DNA from: Varroa destructor
Lineage: Eukaryota > Arthropoda > Arachnida > Mesostigmata > Varroidae
Reading direction: 5' to 3'
Assembly (NCBI RefSeq): GCF_002443255.2
Contig: NW_019211459.1
Span: 25,067,388-25,131,387, forward strand
DNA: 64,000 nt
Shown: positions 43,047 through 55,400 of the stretch, piece after piece
Position numbering within the stretch: the first letter of the stretch is position 1
Layout of the letters: every line of letters starts with the position of its first letter
The notes under the pieces: generated by a model
What the model was told of the DNA's origin: nothing
The model's database searches: none
What the model saw: the letters and a program-made list of their open reading frames with translations, nothing else
Made by a program: the position numbers and the translations under genes

Positions 43047-43182
43047 TAGGTGAACAGTAACTGATCAGCTTCTCTAGTGTCAGTACGCGCTTTAGGGTAG
43101 TTCGGGACTGACTGGTGTTCGGGGTGGAAGATTGGTGATTTTGTCTGTCAGTGAAAAATACGAAACAACGAAAGCTATAACG
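43047..43182 (+). promoter_or_regulatory. Putative ALDH core promoter and 5' UTR
   Basis: Two TCAGT pentamers, the arthropod initiator consensus, lie at about 43079-43083 and 43148-43152. The second would give a 5' UTR of about 33 nt before the ATG at 43183. No TATA box stands out at the right distance. This is a motif-only call; the pentamer is common by chance. Confidence 0.25.
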
Positions 43183-46100
43183 ATGCTTCGATTTGGGGCC
43201 AGATTCGCTACATATGCGCGGCACTATGGAACGCAGCCCATGGTGCAGCCTGTGAGGACTCCCGAAGTGAAGTACACACAGGTAGGTGAGATGTTTGCTC
43301 ATTGGCGATATTTGATATAATGTATTAGGTGTACATATTGCACGTATGCGTGTGGTCAGGCGAAAAAAATCAGTTGTTGTACTGCGTCCAGTTAAAGATA
43401 ATTCCTAATAGGAAGTCCCAATATTTAATTACAGAAAGCCGTGTAATTCTCGAGATATTCTTGCAACACGAACTAGTAAGGGTAACATCAAGTGAACACG
43501 TTCTGAATCGTTGCTAAAAAAGGCCAAACGTAACTTCAGACCGAAATGATATTCTAGATCTTTTTGTTTACTTTTCTGCTTACACAAAAATGCCCTGTCA
43601 ATATCATTGCTACCGATCAGAGCAGAATACCACTCTTACATCTTAAACATGTTGTGATGTAATACAACATTTGTACCTTGAAACTAAACAAAAACCCATC
43701 TGTCAATCCCACTTGTGGATCCCAAAAGCACGTTGTTGATTGAAGCTTGAGTCTGACTCTTTGAAACGAAGGCCATCCGTGTTGCGGTATGTAATGTCTC
43801 TCATTTGGTTTCTCGGAGCAGAGTATTGCGTCTAGGTTTACATAAACAGGTGTCCAAAATTAGTGTCACGGAAGATATCTATTAATTAGTGAGATGCTGT
43901 TTCAGCCCACCGATTAGGAATAACGTCTTCCAGTTGAAAATTACGTATGTTTTATTTTAGCCTTCCATAACAAAAAAAAAAAAAACTTTTTGCTTTGCAT
44001 CATAGTGTTGTGAAAGTTTCTTTCTTCATTATATTGTGTTGGTGGAAAAAGTTTATTAGTGTTAGTTACTTTCTCCATTAACACTATATAATATAGTGTT
44101 AATGGAGAAAGTAACTAACACAACGTTGATACCCAAACTGAAGTATTTTTCATGGATCCGTGTGTCTTGCATGGGTCATCTGGGTAATGCTTGTTTTTCT
44201 AATGTCTATTACAGTAAATATTTTCTGAACAACTTTTTTTCCTCGATGCCTTTATCGATGTAATTCCCCTACTGTAATCTGTTTTTTAAATGACTAAATA
44301 GATAAAACAAATGCTTGAGATTTAACACTAGCTGGCGTTTCCTGTGTTGAGTACCGATTTTGAGCTTAGACCGCCTCACGTGTGCATAAGTTTAGTACGC
44401 AAAAGCATTGCAGTATTGCGGGAACGAGTAAAATACGTATGCCGTGCTGTGGGCTTTCCGAAGTGGGTAACATTTGTTTGTTCTGCACTTGAACTGTGTA
44501 CTTCGTTTGGGCCTTCGTATTTACTATGAGCTGACAATTCGTAAATAGCCATGCCTCACTCAATGCTTAGATAGCTTGCTTACTATCGGTTTTATCATTA
44601 GCTACTCGGGTATCGTAAGTGTGCTGATTGACCAACGTTGCAGAAGATTTTAATGTGTACTTTTCTATGAAATTTTTACGGAAAAGTTTTTTTCCGTACA
44701 AAGAAGTTGTTTCGACACTACCCTGACTATATTACCCTTCAGAGAACTGCAAACTTTTGAAGGAGCTTGATTTCAGAGAACGCTGTTACCTTTCGTATTA
44801 CATTGTAGAACATCTATGGCCGAAAACTTAGTCTGCTACTCGTACGTTAACAATTGCAGAGCGAGTATCTTGTGCATTAAATATACGGGCGTCAGCGACA
44901 TCGGTATTCGGGCGTACGACAGATTAGGATTGATGTTTGCCTGTCAAGGGCGCAAAAAAGATTCAAGAAATTGCTGATACTTTTTTCTTTTACTTAACAT
45001 AACGTAGTTTTCGTTGTATTTGCCTCTAACAGAATTGAAACAAACACAATTATTTTAGAGATAGAAGTGATGTATAGAGAATATTTATTAGTTTATGTAA
45101 GTGTCTTAACATGAGTGTATACACAGGATTCTGTCGATCGTTCGTTAACTCTGTTTAGATAGGCTTAGGTACAGCATAAGTAGGATATCGATGGTATGAG
45201 GCCAATTAATTTCGCAGTGTCCTGCATATAGCACACGAATAGGTACAGTAATTAGACAGGTAGGATAAGGACGATATAAGTCTTATACTTATAAACCGCT
45301 ACGCCTCGTAGGATCTTGTTTCCTTCTTTCTTAAGGGTTTCATGCTAAGTTATATATTGGTCCCTCTAAGTCACATCTTTTAACGCAGACTCTGCTGTTT
45401 CAATTATACTGTCTAGTTATTTATCAACAACGAGTGGGTAAACAGTACCCAAGGAAAGACGTTTATTACTGAAAATCCCACTACAGGGCAGGCTATCACC
45501 GAAGTCTCAGAAGCCGATGCAAAAGATGTCGATCGAGCAATTCAGGCAGCTCGGGACGCCTTCAGGTGTGCAGAATACATGTTCATTACGAAACTTAATA
45601 ATCAGCTTCAAGCCGAAAGTAGATTGCACTTACCATGTACTTAGGGAAGTTTAATAATAAGCTTGATGACAGGAGTAACCTCAGATATAAATTTTACTAG
45701 TGAAAAAAATTTCTAGCCACTTAGAGGCACTTTAGTTTAATTGTAATAAAATAATAGTAACAAGAAGAAAAAACAAAAAATAAAACAAGAAAATAAAGAA
45801 AAAAAAGAAAGTAAAAAGAAAATAAAGAAAAAAAAGAAATAAAAAGAAAATAAAAAAAAAAAGAAAATAAAAGAAAGTAAAAAGAAAATAAAGAAAAAAA
45901 AGAAATAAATAAAAAAGAAAATTAAAAAAAAAAAGATCAGCCAGTATTAGTACTAGGATTATTAAAATTATGATTCTTATATATCCCGTTTGCGCAGGCT
46001 CGGTTCTGAATGGCGAAGTATGGATGCTTCACAGCGTGGGCACTTACTTTACCGTCTAGCCGATCTCATGGAGAGGGACCGCCTTTATCTAGCGTCGCTG

Positions 46101-46812
46101 GAAACCTTGGACAACGGCAAGCCATTCAGTGATGCCTACAATATTGATCTCGAACTTTCAATCAAGTACAGTTTAATTCCTACTCATCCTATGAGTTGTT
46201 AAATTGTTTGTAAAATATAAATGCATATTATAACGAAGACGGAAATATTAAACATCTATTATTATAAACAAATATTAAACAATATCTAGCTTGTTCACTG
46301 ATTTTTTGGTAAAAATACTTCTCGTTGGGTAACGCTGTACTGTTTGTTCTCAAATGTAATGGCCACACTATGTTATGCGCTAATAGGTGTCTACGGTATT
46401 ATGCCGGATATGCTGATAAAAACCACGGCAAGGTATTGCCCATAGATGGCGAATACTTCGCATTTACAAAACACGAGCCCGTGGGGGTCTGTGGCCAGAT
46501 TATCCCGTGGAACTTTCCCTTGCTCATGCAGGCTTGGAAACTCGGTCCGGCACTGGCCACAGGTAACACAGTCGTCATGAAACCCGCCGAACAGACACCC
46601 TTGACGTCCCTGTACGTTGCTCAACTTGTAAAAGAAGCAGGTTTTCCACCTGGTGTTGTGAACCTCCTGCCCGGATATGGTGAGACTGCAGGAAGGGCGA
46701 TCGCAGTACATCCTGATGCTGATAAAGTAGCATTCACCGGTAATAAGTTTTTCAAGCTTTTTAAGGTTAGGTTATGTTATATATATAACGTTTATGTATA
46801 AACGTAACCTAA

Positions 46813-46849
<37 letters not shown>

Positions 46850-48887
46850 CGCAATAGTAGCAAGTTTGCTACTTGCGTTATCTAGTTATAAGACGCCACT
46901 AAGGCATCCTTTAGTTAGTTCAGGCACAGGTGTCCGTGAGGCAATGCATGTGATGAAACTGTACACAAAATAATTTCTGAACCCGAACCCTTTGACAACC
47001 GGCTTCGGTTATAACTGGCAAAGCGTTTTGTCTATTTGAAATATTAAATCAGTTTAGTGAGTAAGCAGATCTGATCTGGTTAAGCTATTCCAGGTACACA
47101 TATGTAGCATTGCAAATATCAGTGCGATTACACCAATTCTTATAGGTTCTACGGAAGTGGGAAAGCTAATTATGCAGGCAGCCGGATCATCCAACCTGAA
47201 ACGAGTTACCCTTGAACTGGGCGGAAAGAGCCCGAATGTGGTCTTCGCTGATGCTGATATTGACCACGCGATCGAGACTTCGCATTTCGGCCTGTTTTTC
47301 AACCAGGGCCAGTGCTGTTGCGCTGGGAGTCGCATCTTTGTTGAGGTAATTATTGTGATTTGTGATTTTACATTGCTTCGGCTGTCGCTTTCGGTATTTC
47401 TAATATCCTGGATTTCGTTTTAGTTACAATATGGTATAGAAGGCAATGGTTTGGAACCTCAAAAAAGCCTTTAGGGTTATTAATAGGATACAACCGTGAC
47501 ACGCTCTGCTAGTAGCTTCAATCACACTTAAGGTTAGCAACTTGTGATTTGTCTGGTGACGCTTAGGATAAGATCTACGATCAATTTGTGGAGCGCAGCG
47601 TAGATTTGGCAAAACAGCGCACTATTGGAGATCCGTTTAACTCAAACACGAAGCAAGGACCTCAGGTCGGTAACCAGGTTTCTGTACTATTTAAACAACT
47701 ACCTCAGTGTAACTACTAATCGTTTCGTATCCATTCGTAATAGTAACGATCGCAAATACCCCTTGCTGTATATGCGATATCTATGTCGAAAGACGTTTTT
47801 TAAAAACCTATATTAAGTTAATTGTATCCGATACTTGTAACCTGTGGTTTTGGTAGGTTGACAACAAACACATGAAAAAAATTCTCGACCTAATTGACTC
47901 TGGCAAAAAGGACGGTGCCAAGCTGCTAACCGGCGGATCACGTGCCGGTGATAAAGGATACTTCGTCGAACCGACGGTAAAGATCTCTAATCATTATTAA
48001 AATGGAAATCTATATAATATGAAATTATGTCAATTTTATATGCATAAATGAGAAAAAAAACATTTAAGAACCGGAGCGTCGTGTTCCCATATTGGATTTT
48101 ACATTGCAGGTATTCGCTGATGTTCAGGACAACATGCGCATTGCTCGCGAGGAGATTTTTGGCCCTGTTATGCAGATCTTACGCTTTAGAAATATCGATG
48201 AGTTGATTGATCGTGCCAATAACTCCAAGTACGGACTCGCTGCGGCAATCTTCACGAAGGATCTCGACCGCGCAATACACATGAGCAATGCCCTTCAGGC
48301 TGGAACCGTTTGGGTAAGAAACGTGTCCAGCACTCGTTCCGATGTCAAGGCACCACTGTCTATTATGCAGTAGTGAATTATCGAGAAAGTGCAAAGTTTC
48401 GTAGACATACGTGGCCGTGACAACGAAATTATAATGTTACAAGATCGATGATCTAAAAGGAAGGTGAAATTCGACAACGGCAAACAGCGCATCGCGCAGG
48501 TGCTAATACAGGGCGAGAAACAAATTTCTGGCAAATTAGGATGTAATAATCTTACAGGTAAACTGCTACGACGCTCTGGCGGCACAGGCGCCCTTTGGCG
48601 GATATAAAATGTCTGGTCTTGGTCGTGAGCTTGGGGAGTATGGCCTACAGGCGTACACTGAGGTGAAAACGGTACGTTATGCAAAAACTGTTGAGACTAT
48701 GTATGGTGCTCGCACACGGCTGATAGGTTTCAACGTCAATACTTCCAATTCAATTCAGCCGCACTGTATCATATACAAAAATTACCAGAACCATCATCTA
48801 TACATTGATATATCGAACTAAACTAATTAGCATTATTGATTGGACTTTTGACAGGTATGCATGAAGATTCCGCAGAAAAACAGCTAA
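43183..48887 (+). CDS. Aldh2: Mitochondrial aldehyde dehydrogenase, class 1/2 (ALDH2 type), complete
   Basis: NAD-dependent oxidation of aldehydes to acids, probably in the mitochondrial matrix. Exons: 43183-43281, 45417-45565, 45998-46165, 46387-46739, 47146-47345, 47567-47665, 47857-47976, 48110-48313, 48558-48671, 48855-48887 (TAA). All junctions are GT-AG with matching phases: 1539 nt, 512 aa, close to vertebrate ALDH2. The N-terminus ([16 protein letters not shown]) is Arg-rich with no acidic residue for about 26 positions, typical of a matrix targeting peptide. Key residues: IPWNF Asn181, GSTEVG nucleotide loop (257-262), general base Glu280 in LELGGKSPN, catalytic Cys314 in QGQCCCAG, and EEIFGP Glu411. 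Spacings equal those of Asn169, Glu268, Cys302 and Glu399 in mature ALDH2. The last exon is only 33 nt and supplies [10 protein letters not shown], the family's usual C-terminus. Intron 1 is the largest (2.1 kb). No defect was seen. Confidence 0.96.
44059..44121. other. 63-bp perfect palindrome in ALDH intron 1
   Basis: Two 31-nt arms (44059-44089 and 44091-44121) are exact reverse complements around a single A at 44090. The left arm begins GTGTTAGTTACTTTC and the right arm ends GAAAGTAACTAACAC. The bases outside do not pair. A looser, imperfect relative of the arm (GTGTTGGTGGAAAAAGT) lies just upstream at about 44036-44052. Confidence 0.93.
44345..44395 (-). repeat. Possible SINE fragment related to 36344-36420
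   Basis: Read on the minus strand the segment runs TAAACTTATGCACACGTGAGG and then a decayed B-box-like stretch. It resembles the 36.4 kb and 57.05 kb segments (TAAAC.TT.G.A.ACGTGAGG..GT). It sits in ALDH intron 1. The similarity was found by eye and is partial. Confidence 0.25.
45764..45934 (+). repeat. Purine (A/G) tract with 66-bp internal repeat, ALDH intron 2
   Basis: About 170 bp made almost only of A and G with occasional T. A block starting GAAAGTAAAAAG at 45807 is repeated at 45873, giving a 66-bp period. The tract ends about 60 bp before the exon 3 acceptor. Confidence 0.9.
46764..46815. repeat. Inverted TTAGG-like motif with nested hairpins, ALDH intron 4
   Basis: AGGTTAGGTTA at 46764-46774 is the exact reverse complement of TAACCTAACCT at 46805-46815. 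Between them are GTTATATATATAAC and CGTTTA-TGTA-TAAACG, each self-complementary. The outer motif is two units of the arthropod telomere repeat TTAGG on each side, pointing toward each other. Confidence 0.85.
46816..46849. repeat. (AT)n microsatellite, ALDH intron 4
   Basis: About 16 AT units with one break directly follow the inverted motif. Confidence 0.85.
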
Positions 48888-49032
48888 ACAAAGCAGCGGT
48901 CACATTGAACGCGAGAGGCGACAGCCTTGACCATAGATGGAAATGCCTTGTATGTATGTATGACTTCCATTTATGGTTAGCTACTTTTCATGCGAAAGGT
49001 GTGTTTGTAAATGATTTTAGTCGACTAGAGCT

Positions 49033-49140
49033 GTCATTAAGCACACCTGTTACAATATCGTAACATGTCACACATCTATGTTGTGCGTCATTAAGCACAC
49101 CTGTTACAATATCGTAACATGTCACACATGTATGTTGTGC
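49033..49140 (+). repeat. Two tandem copies of a 54-bp unit, presumed ALDH 3' UTR
   Basis: Copies 49033-49086 and 49087-49140 differ at a single base (CATCTATG versus CATGTATG). Each contains TGTTAC-AATATC-GTAACA, a 6-bp hairpin. They lie between the ALDH stop and the likely poly(A) signal, so they are probably transcribed. Confidence 0.93.
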
Positions 49141-49176
49141 AAGTTTAGTTATTTTACTAATAACATTCAATTTGAT

Positions 49177-49182
49177 AATAAA
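49177..49182 (+). terminator. Probable ALDH poly(A) signal AATAAA
   Basis: This AATAAA lies about 290 nt after the ALDH stop, just beyond the 54-bp duplication. A 3' UTR of this size would be ordinary. Confidence 0.45.
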
Positions 49183-49244
49183 TATTACCTCATGCATTAC
49201 TGATTTCTTATCGGGTAGTTAGACGTATGGCTCAGCGTTTGCTT

Positions 49245-49284
49245 TGGAGATTCGATTTGGTTATACAACCAAATCGAATCTCCA
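49245..49284. other. 40-bp perfect hairpin just past the ALDH gene
   Basis: The 18-nt arms (49245-49262 and 49267-49284; left arm begins TGGAGATTCGATTTGG) are exact reverse complements around a 4-nt loop ATAC. The hairpin sits about 60 bp beyond the candidate poly(A) signal. Confidence 0.92.
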
Positions 49285-50356
49285 TTACCTCTGCGCGCTC
49301 TGGGAAGTTAGAATTAGCTTGAGAGCAAAGGTTTGCCGTTTGTATACTAACGATAGCAGGTTCAAAGCTGTGTAGAGCCAATTAGTTAGAAATTCTTTTT
49401 CCTACTGTCCAACAACTACATTTTTAGGATAAAGCGTTTCGTTCGCTACTACATTGCGGAAATTCTAATGCTGAGGAGCGCAGCGCGGTTCTAGCGCAGG
49501 TTTAACTTCAAGCGTTAGGCCGCCAATACTCATCCTGGATTACTACAGGAAGGCTCATTAATCTAGGTCAAATATTTGAATGAAAACAAGGGTGTAGTTA
49601 TCGATACGTTTACTTTGATTCGCATACTTTTCGCTTTATATAAAATATATTTGTATAAATATATTTTAAATAAAATATATTTATATAAAATGTATGTACA
49701 ATGCTCTGTTATCAGCTCAACTATATAAGATATACTAAAATAGAACGGGCAGATGATCAATCACAGATAGCTGACACATCAGCTTGCTGGAGCGTACCTA
49801 ACAATATACACTCGTCGAATATCGGGCAGATCTTCAACAGAATCAACATAACTTTGTCAAAGTTACGTAAGCAATAAAGAGCGTACATTTCTTATCATAT
49901 TTTCATCCCTATAGGCCTAGCAGCACCGTGCGTTTCATTTATCCGTCATGTGCAATAACTGCAAGTACAATGGCAGCCGGCCTTAAGGTCAATGGGTACG
50001 AGCGTATTTGTCTACATCTCAATAAATATTTTTCTCTATAAATAAAAAATTGCTTTCTCGGTGTTATCCTTTATCGGGGAAATCATCAGCTTCAAAAAAT
50101 CTATTCGTCTTTAGTAAACAGATGCATTTAGCGTCCTGCTACGACCAATATATAAACGGTTAATTTGTAGATTTTTCTGTTAATTCGTGTATTGGTGAAC
50201 AATCTCACTTAAAAAACGGTACAATGACAGGACAATTTTGAAGTATAATTCATGCCGAAAGCACATGCTGTAGAGAGAGCTTATATGGTCAGTTATAACA
50301 TGTGATTTACCTCTTTCTCATACTATGATCTCATACGGTAACCATATATATCTCTC

Positions 50357-50375
50357 ATATATATATATATATAAT
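50357..50375. repeat. (AT)n microsatellite, short
   Basis: About nine AT units. Confidence 0.8.
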
Positions 50376-50940
50376 AATATGTTGCACACAATGGACACTG
50401 ATTCGAATGGATATAATATAGTAATAAGATGTCTGCAGTGAAATGATGGATAGTATATCCAGAATAGTTTTTTTGTATAAGTATAGGGTATCTCATAATC
50501 AGCATATTTTCTACATAGATCATAAATGATCGCAGTAACCCAATAGTCCACTATCGAGTCATCGTGAACTGCTTTGCTGCCGGTGTACTCCCGTGTGCTG
50601 GTCTAGTCCCATGGCATTTGGGCCACTGAATCAGTATAGGTTTCGACGGCCGTTCGATCGTATGTGACAGGGCCGAATTTCGAGTGGTTATGGGTATGGT
50701 ACTGATAGCAACAGAAATACGTCACTGTGTGCTTAACCGAATAACAAAGATACTTTTCAATGCGTGACACGTTCACAAAGAGGGTAACGTTATCTGTCCC
50801 CTTTTCCATAGCGAAATTTCAATCGAATTAGATTCAATCTGTACGTCACTATGAGCGTCTGAAACAGCTCATGTCGAAGATGGTCCAACCCTACTTTTAC
50901 ATTGGTGGCAATACATTTGTATTAGGAACAGAAAACAATC

Positions 50941-50969
50941 TTATTAGATATAGTATTCCTATCTAATAA
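50941..50969. other. Small hairpin, 10-bp arms
   Basis: TTATTAGATA at 50941-50950 and TATCTAATAA at 50960-50969 are exact reverse complements with a 9-nt spacer. Confidence 0.8.
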
Positions 50970-52451
50970 AATACGGTGTATAATATATAATAGAAAATAA
51001 TAAGATGTACGAAGGTAAATATATCAGTTTACTAAATACATGTGTGGTCGTGTAAACTGATAAAGGTAGTACTGGTCGCCTGTGATAGAACGATCAGTAT
51101 TCTGTACAACTTTACAAATAACATGACAGTACAATGCAATATCTCTTGTAACATCATACGGTGAGATGAACGCGATTGTAGAAAAGTCAGGGGTAAGAGA
51201 TTTTGTCAAAATAGCTTTCACATAGATATTTTTCATAGACCAGAAATGTTTGACCTGTTGGGTACGTTTTTTCATATATTTAGCTTAAGTTTGACAAAAG
51301 AAACGCCGCTTGGAATGTTCCAAGCCTATTTTCAAAATTTTGTCAAAGCACCTGAATACGGGCAGGCCACCATCAAGGATTTAGAAGGACCATGCGATAG
51401 CCGGCCTAACAGTCTTTTGTAGCGAAAATGTAGTAACAACATTATTAAGAACGACTGCGACCTTTGCCTATGTTGTATCCCACCGGAAACTGACGTTCGC
51501 CGGCGTCGTCACAATAAGAATTAAACAATGCCTTGTTTTTATTTCGTAAACAATATTCAATAATTGTTATAAATACCAACCACCAACAAACGTTAAGCGT
51601 TTGTATGATTATTGCCGGTGCCGTTTTGGTAGAAGGTAGGCTTTCCAGAACTCGCAGAAGCCTTCGCGGAGTCCAGTCGTACGGATAGTGTAGTTTCTAG
51701 CCGTAATCTCAAGGTAACGCGGCGCAGACTTACGGTGAGCAGACCACGTCTCGCCAGCGACCGTTGGCGGTTTACTGAAGTCCGGAAAAAGAACGAAGTG
51801 ATTTGTATGGTATCAAGTTGATTGGCTAGTCCACTTAGATGTTATTGAATTTATTACGTCATGCTAAGAATATAGTTGGTAGACTGGCGGCTATACGTCT
51901 ATCGAATAATGCTAAGCTCAACTTTCGCTTGATTTATGATGCGTTTCGAAACCGGCCTTACGGATTTGACGAGGAAGTTTTCAAACGCAAGTATATCATT
52001 GTGTTAATATAGGAAATCTGCCATTTACTGAATGCGCACGATAGCATTACACGTACAGTTCTAAGACATGAACGCACGTTGTTACAGACAATTTAATAGA
52101 TGCGCGTAACACAAAGGTAACGTATTTACCTAGGACATTTATCATTTTACCTTCTATCTAACGAATACTTAACCACATTTTTTTAACACAACTTATATAC
52201 AACTATAAAACGACTTTTATATAAAATTACATATATAATGTCATTTCTATCATAATTTACGCAATTTTCGCGTGATTTTACATGTGCGTAACAAAATTTT
52301 TCTTATCTAATTTCTCTCTGTTGTGATAGAAACAATATTATAAGCTCATCAAAGCCGATAACAAGTTACGCGTTAGTTCCATAATGGTAGTTACATTAAA
52401 ATATGGCCCATTTTAAGACGAGATCGCTTAGAAAGGTTTAAGATTATATCA

Positions 52452-52453
<2 letters not shown>

Positions 52454-52493
<40 letters not shown>
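52454..52493. repeat. (AT)n microsatellite
   Basis: About 20 uninterrupted AT units. Confidence 0.92.
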
Positions 52494-52495
<2 letters not shown>

Positions 52496-55400
52496 CCATA
52501 ATAGTGTACCATAATAAGTATAAAATTTCAGAAAATTCGACGCGTTAGGTCAAGCAAGATTGCGACAACGAGCGCTGCATATGCGAACTATATTTACATT
52601 AAATTATGATTTTTTACTAGCGGTTATAAACAATAAATCTGTAGCCACAATGCTTGGCCTGTTGATGTCGCGGCGTTGTGTCCCGAAGGAGATTCTTTTT
52701 TCTTCCATAGAAACATTCCAACTGCATCATCAGTGAAGAGTCTTACGGATACATTGCTCAGTATTGTCATCGTTATTAACAGCATGATTTTTCTTTATTT
52801 GTTCATATGTTTTCGTTGCGTTTTTCTTAACATGTTTTATTGTTTTGCCCCTTTCGTTTCCCGCCATGATAGATATACTTGTCTTCCTTTCCTCTAGCCA
52901 CCTGCTCCTCTTAGCAGCACACGAGGTATAGCGTATGATCTGTGGTAGAGGGTTATCCGCATACTGTCTGAACTATATGATCAGACCTGTACTTGGAGGC
53001 CTTCATCCATGCTATCTCGGACTTGCAGATACATAGATTCCCATATATGTGATTTGATATAGTAGTTGATGAGGGCTACAGGCAATATATCAGTAATACT
53101 GTATTCAGAGCTTATCACCAGATATATGGTACTAGTCAGTGAAGTGGGGCCTGCACGCTTCTGTGGGTGACAATCGCTGCCCATCGGTTCGTCTAGGCAC
53201 CCAACGTAATAAACTAGTAATCAGTGGCCTATATCCGGAACTTGCTTGGAACTTTGGTATATTGGAATCCGGAACTTGGATGCTTGCGCAAATAGCGAAA
53301 GCGAAACTTGTTGCGATTACTATTAATGCAGTATGGAAGAATGGGAGAATTTTAAATAGGACATGCATGTTCGACACTTCGATATGTCGAATGTAAATTA
53401 CGGGGCGTGTGGCACTCTCTATTTAGATAAATGGTTTTTTTATTATCTTTTTCATTATTGCCCCACGTAGATATTGGGGCAAGCAGGAGACAGTTCTAGT
53501 ATAGTGTTTTGGAATTACTGGCAAAAAGGAAAACCTCGGAGGCATATAGCCATTTAGTAAATCGCAATTTGAGAACAACGTAACAAGGTGGGAACTTCCC
53601 GGCAAATTGAATGAATTATGGGTAAGTAAATTGGATTTAACTGTGGTAGTTTACCTGTAATCCACTTAACTATTTCGGACCAATGGAACATTATATTAAC
53701 CGACTACCGAAGAAACTGTATTAAAGCCATTATTATTTATGATTTTGGCAGTGTTCCTTCGCTTTTTTAAAACAGTCATTCATGAACGATAACTCATCCG
53801 TGATACTGTTTTGCCAACTAGTGTGACTGACGTCGTTTTCGTTCAGTACCATGAAAAACTATATACAATTATCTAGATATTTAGCGAATGCATAAGCCTG
53901 CGCGGACCCGCTAAAGTATGAACTGGCTATCCTGGGATCCGTGATTAACGAAAAAGGGCTACAAACTGATGTAAAAGTCCATATACAACGGGTGATAAAT
54001 GAGATTGTTATAGGTTTAATTGCTTGATGCTGATTTGCGGCCGCATCATGATTACCCCGAAGTTTAGCAATGCCTTAGATATACGTTTTTATCTATTGCA
54101 AAAAAAAACTACGTTAGATGACGAAAACCGCATTAGTAGTATGTGATGATGCCCTTAATGTATAAAGCACCCGAAGATGTTGGAACGAAATTTTTAACCA
54201 ACGTGTGTGACCTATATGAATAACCCTACACGCAACGTATTCGAAGTCGAAGGTCCGGTGGCCTTACTGGCTAGGTCTCTTATTGAACAAGACTCGGTGT
54301 CGCTCTTTAAGACTCGCCCACAACACGCATAGGGAATGAGAACAGATTTTTACATGTGCCGACAGAAAGATCACTCATAGGTGCGTTTACTGAATGTGAC
54401 TACTGTTCGCTTCGATTATTGCTTTAATCCAGGGTCTAAGCCATTTGAAAAAAGCAGGCCAGAGGTCCTAAAGATACGAAGTGTAAGAGGCAAACAAGTT
54501 TGTAAAAAATTTGCCTTTTTAGCCGCTAATTCGAAGAATCCAGTTGGCAACGAGTTAGAATATCAAAAACATCCACTGATTTCTAATAAAATTTCGCAAA
54601 ATAACAGAAATAGCCTTCTGTGCAACTTTCACGAACCTCCATACTTAACTTAAACCTTACTGAGGTCACTTCTACGGGGTTTTCAGGAACCTTAAGTACG
54701 TGCGCTTCTTTATAACAACAACAACGCATTGCTTTGACAAATGGCTATCACAACTGCCTACTACTGTGTTTAGTTTTGTGCGTGACTCAGACGCGACCAC
54801 GTACGGAGTAAGAAGTTCCTTTTTCGTCAACCTTCGGCAGCATCTCTATGTAGGACGTTAAATCTCTTCCTCCCACGAATTTGCCATTACGCATTGCCTA
54901 GGGTAACTCGTAGCTCAAGCAGTCAAATGGTCTTATCATTATTCGTCCTTATCTCGTGTACTGTCTCCTTATTTGAATTTTGTTACGAAATTAATTACTG
55001 CTATCAGTCATGTTAATAGTCACATTGTCCCTGTTGTTCTTTTTTGTCATGATTGTTATTACTACTGCGGCGGCTGGCGTCGTTGCCGTGGGAACTTTCC
55101 ACAACGCTGTTGTCCATCACGCATCCATCGAGTGCGTGTAACAAGGGGCTGGGTCCTGCCGACGCTAGCAGGTAGGTACTCCGGCAGGCGGAGGTGAAAG
55201 GTTAATAATTCTTGAACACAATTGCCTATTAAAAGTCCCACAAAACAAAGTCATAGTCGTAGGTTGAATCTTGTAATTCCAGCTCAGCTGGAACGACTCT
55301 CATCGTTATTGTTGTTATGTCACGTGGAAGGAAGGGAGTTGCAGACGCAGCAGTAACTGGGGAAGCAGTCTAACACAAGGCAGTTTTATGCCGATAATGC

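Noticed and set aside
48672..48820. Extension of ALDH exon 9 in frame past EVKT for about 50 more residues.
   Set aside because: GTACGT at 48672 is a good donor, and the 33-nt exon at 48855 supplies the conserved PQKNS C-terminus.
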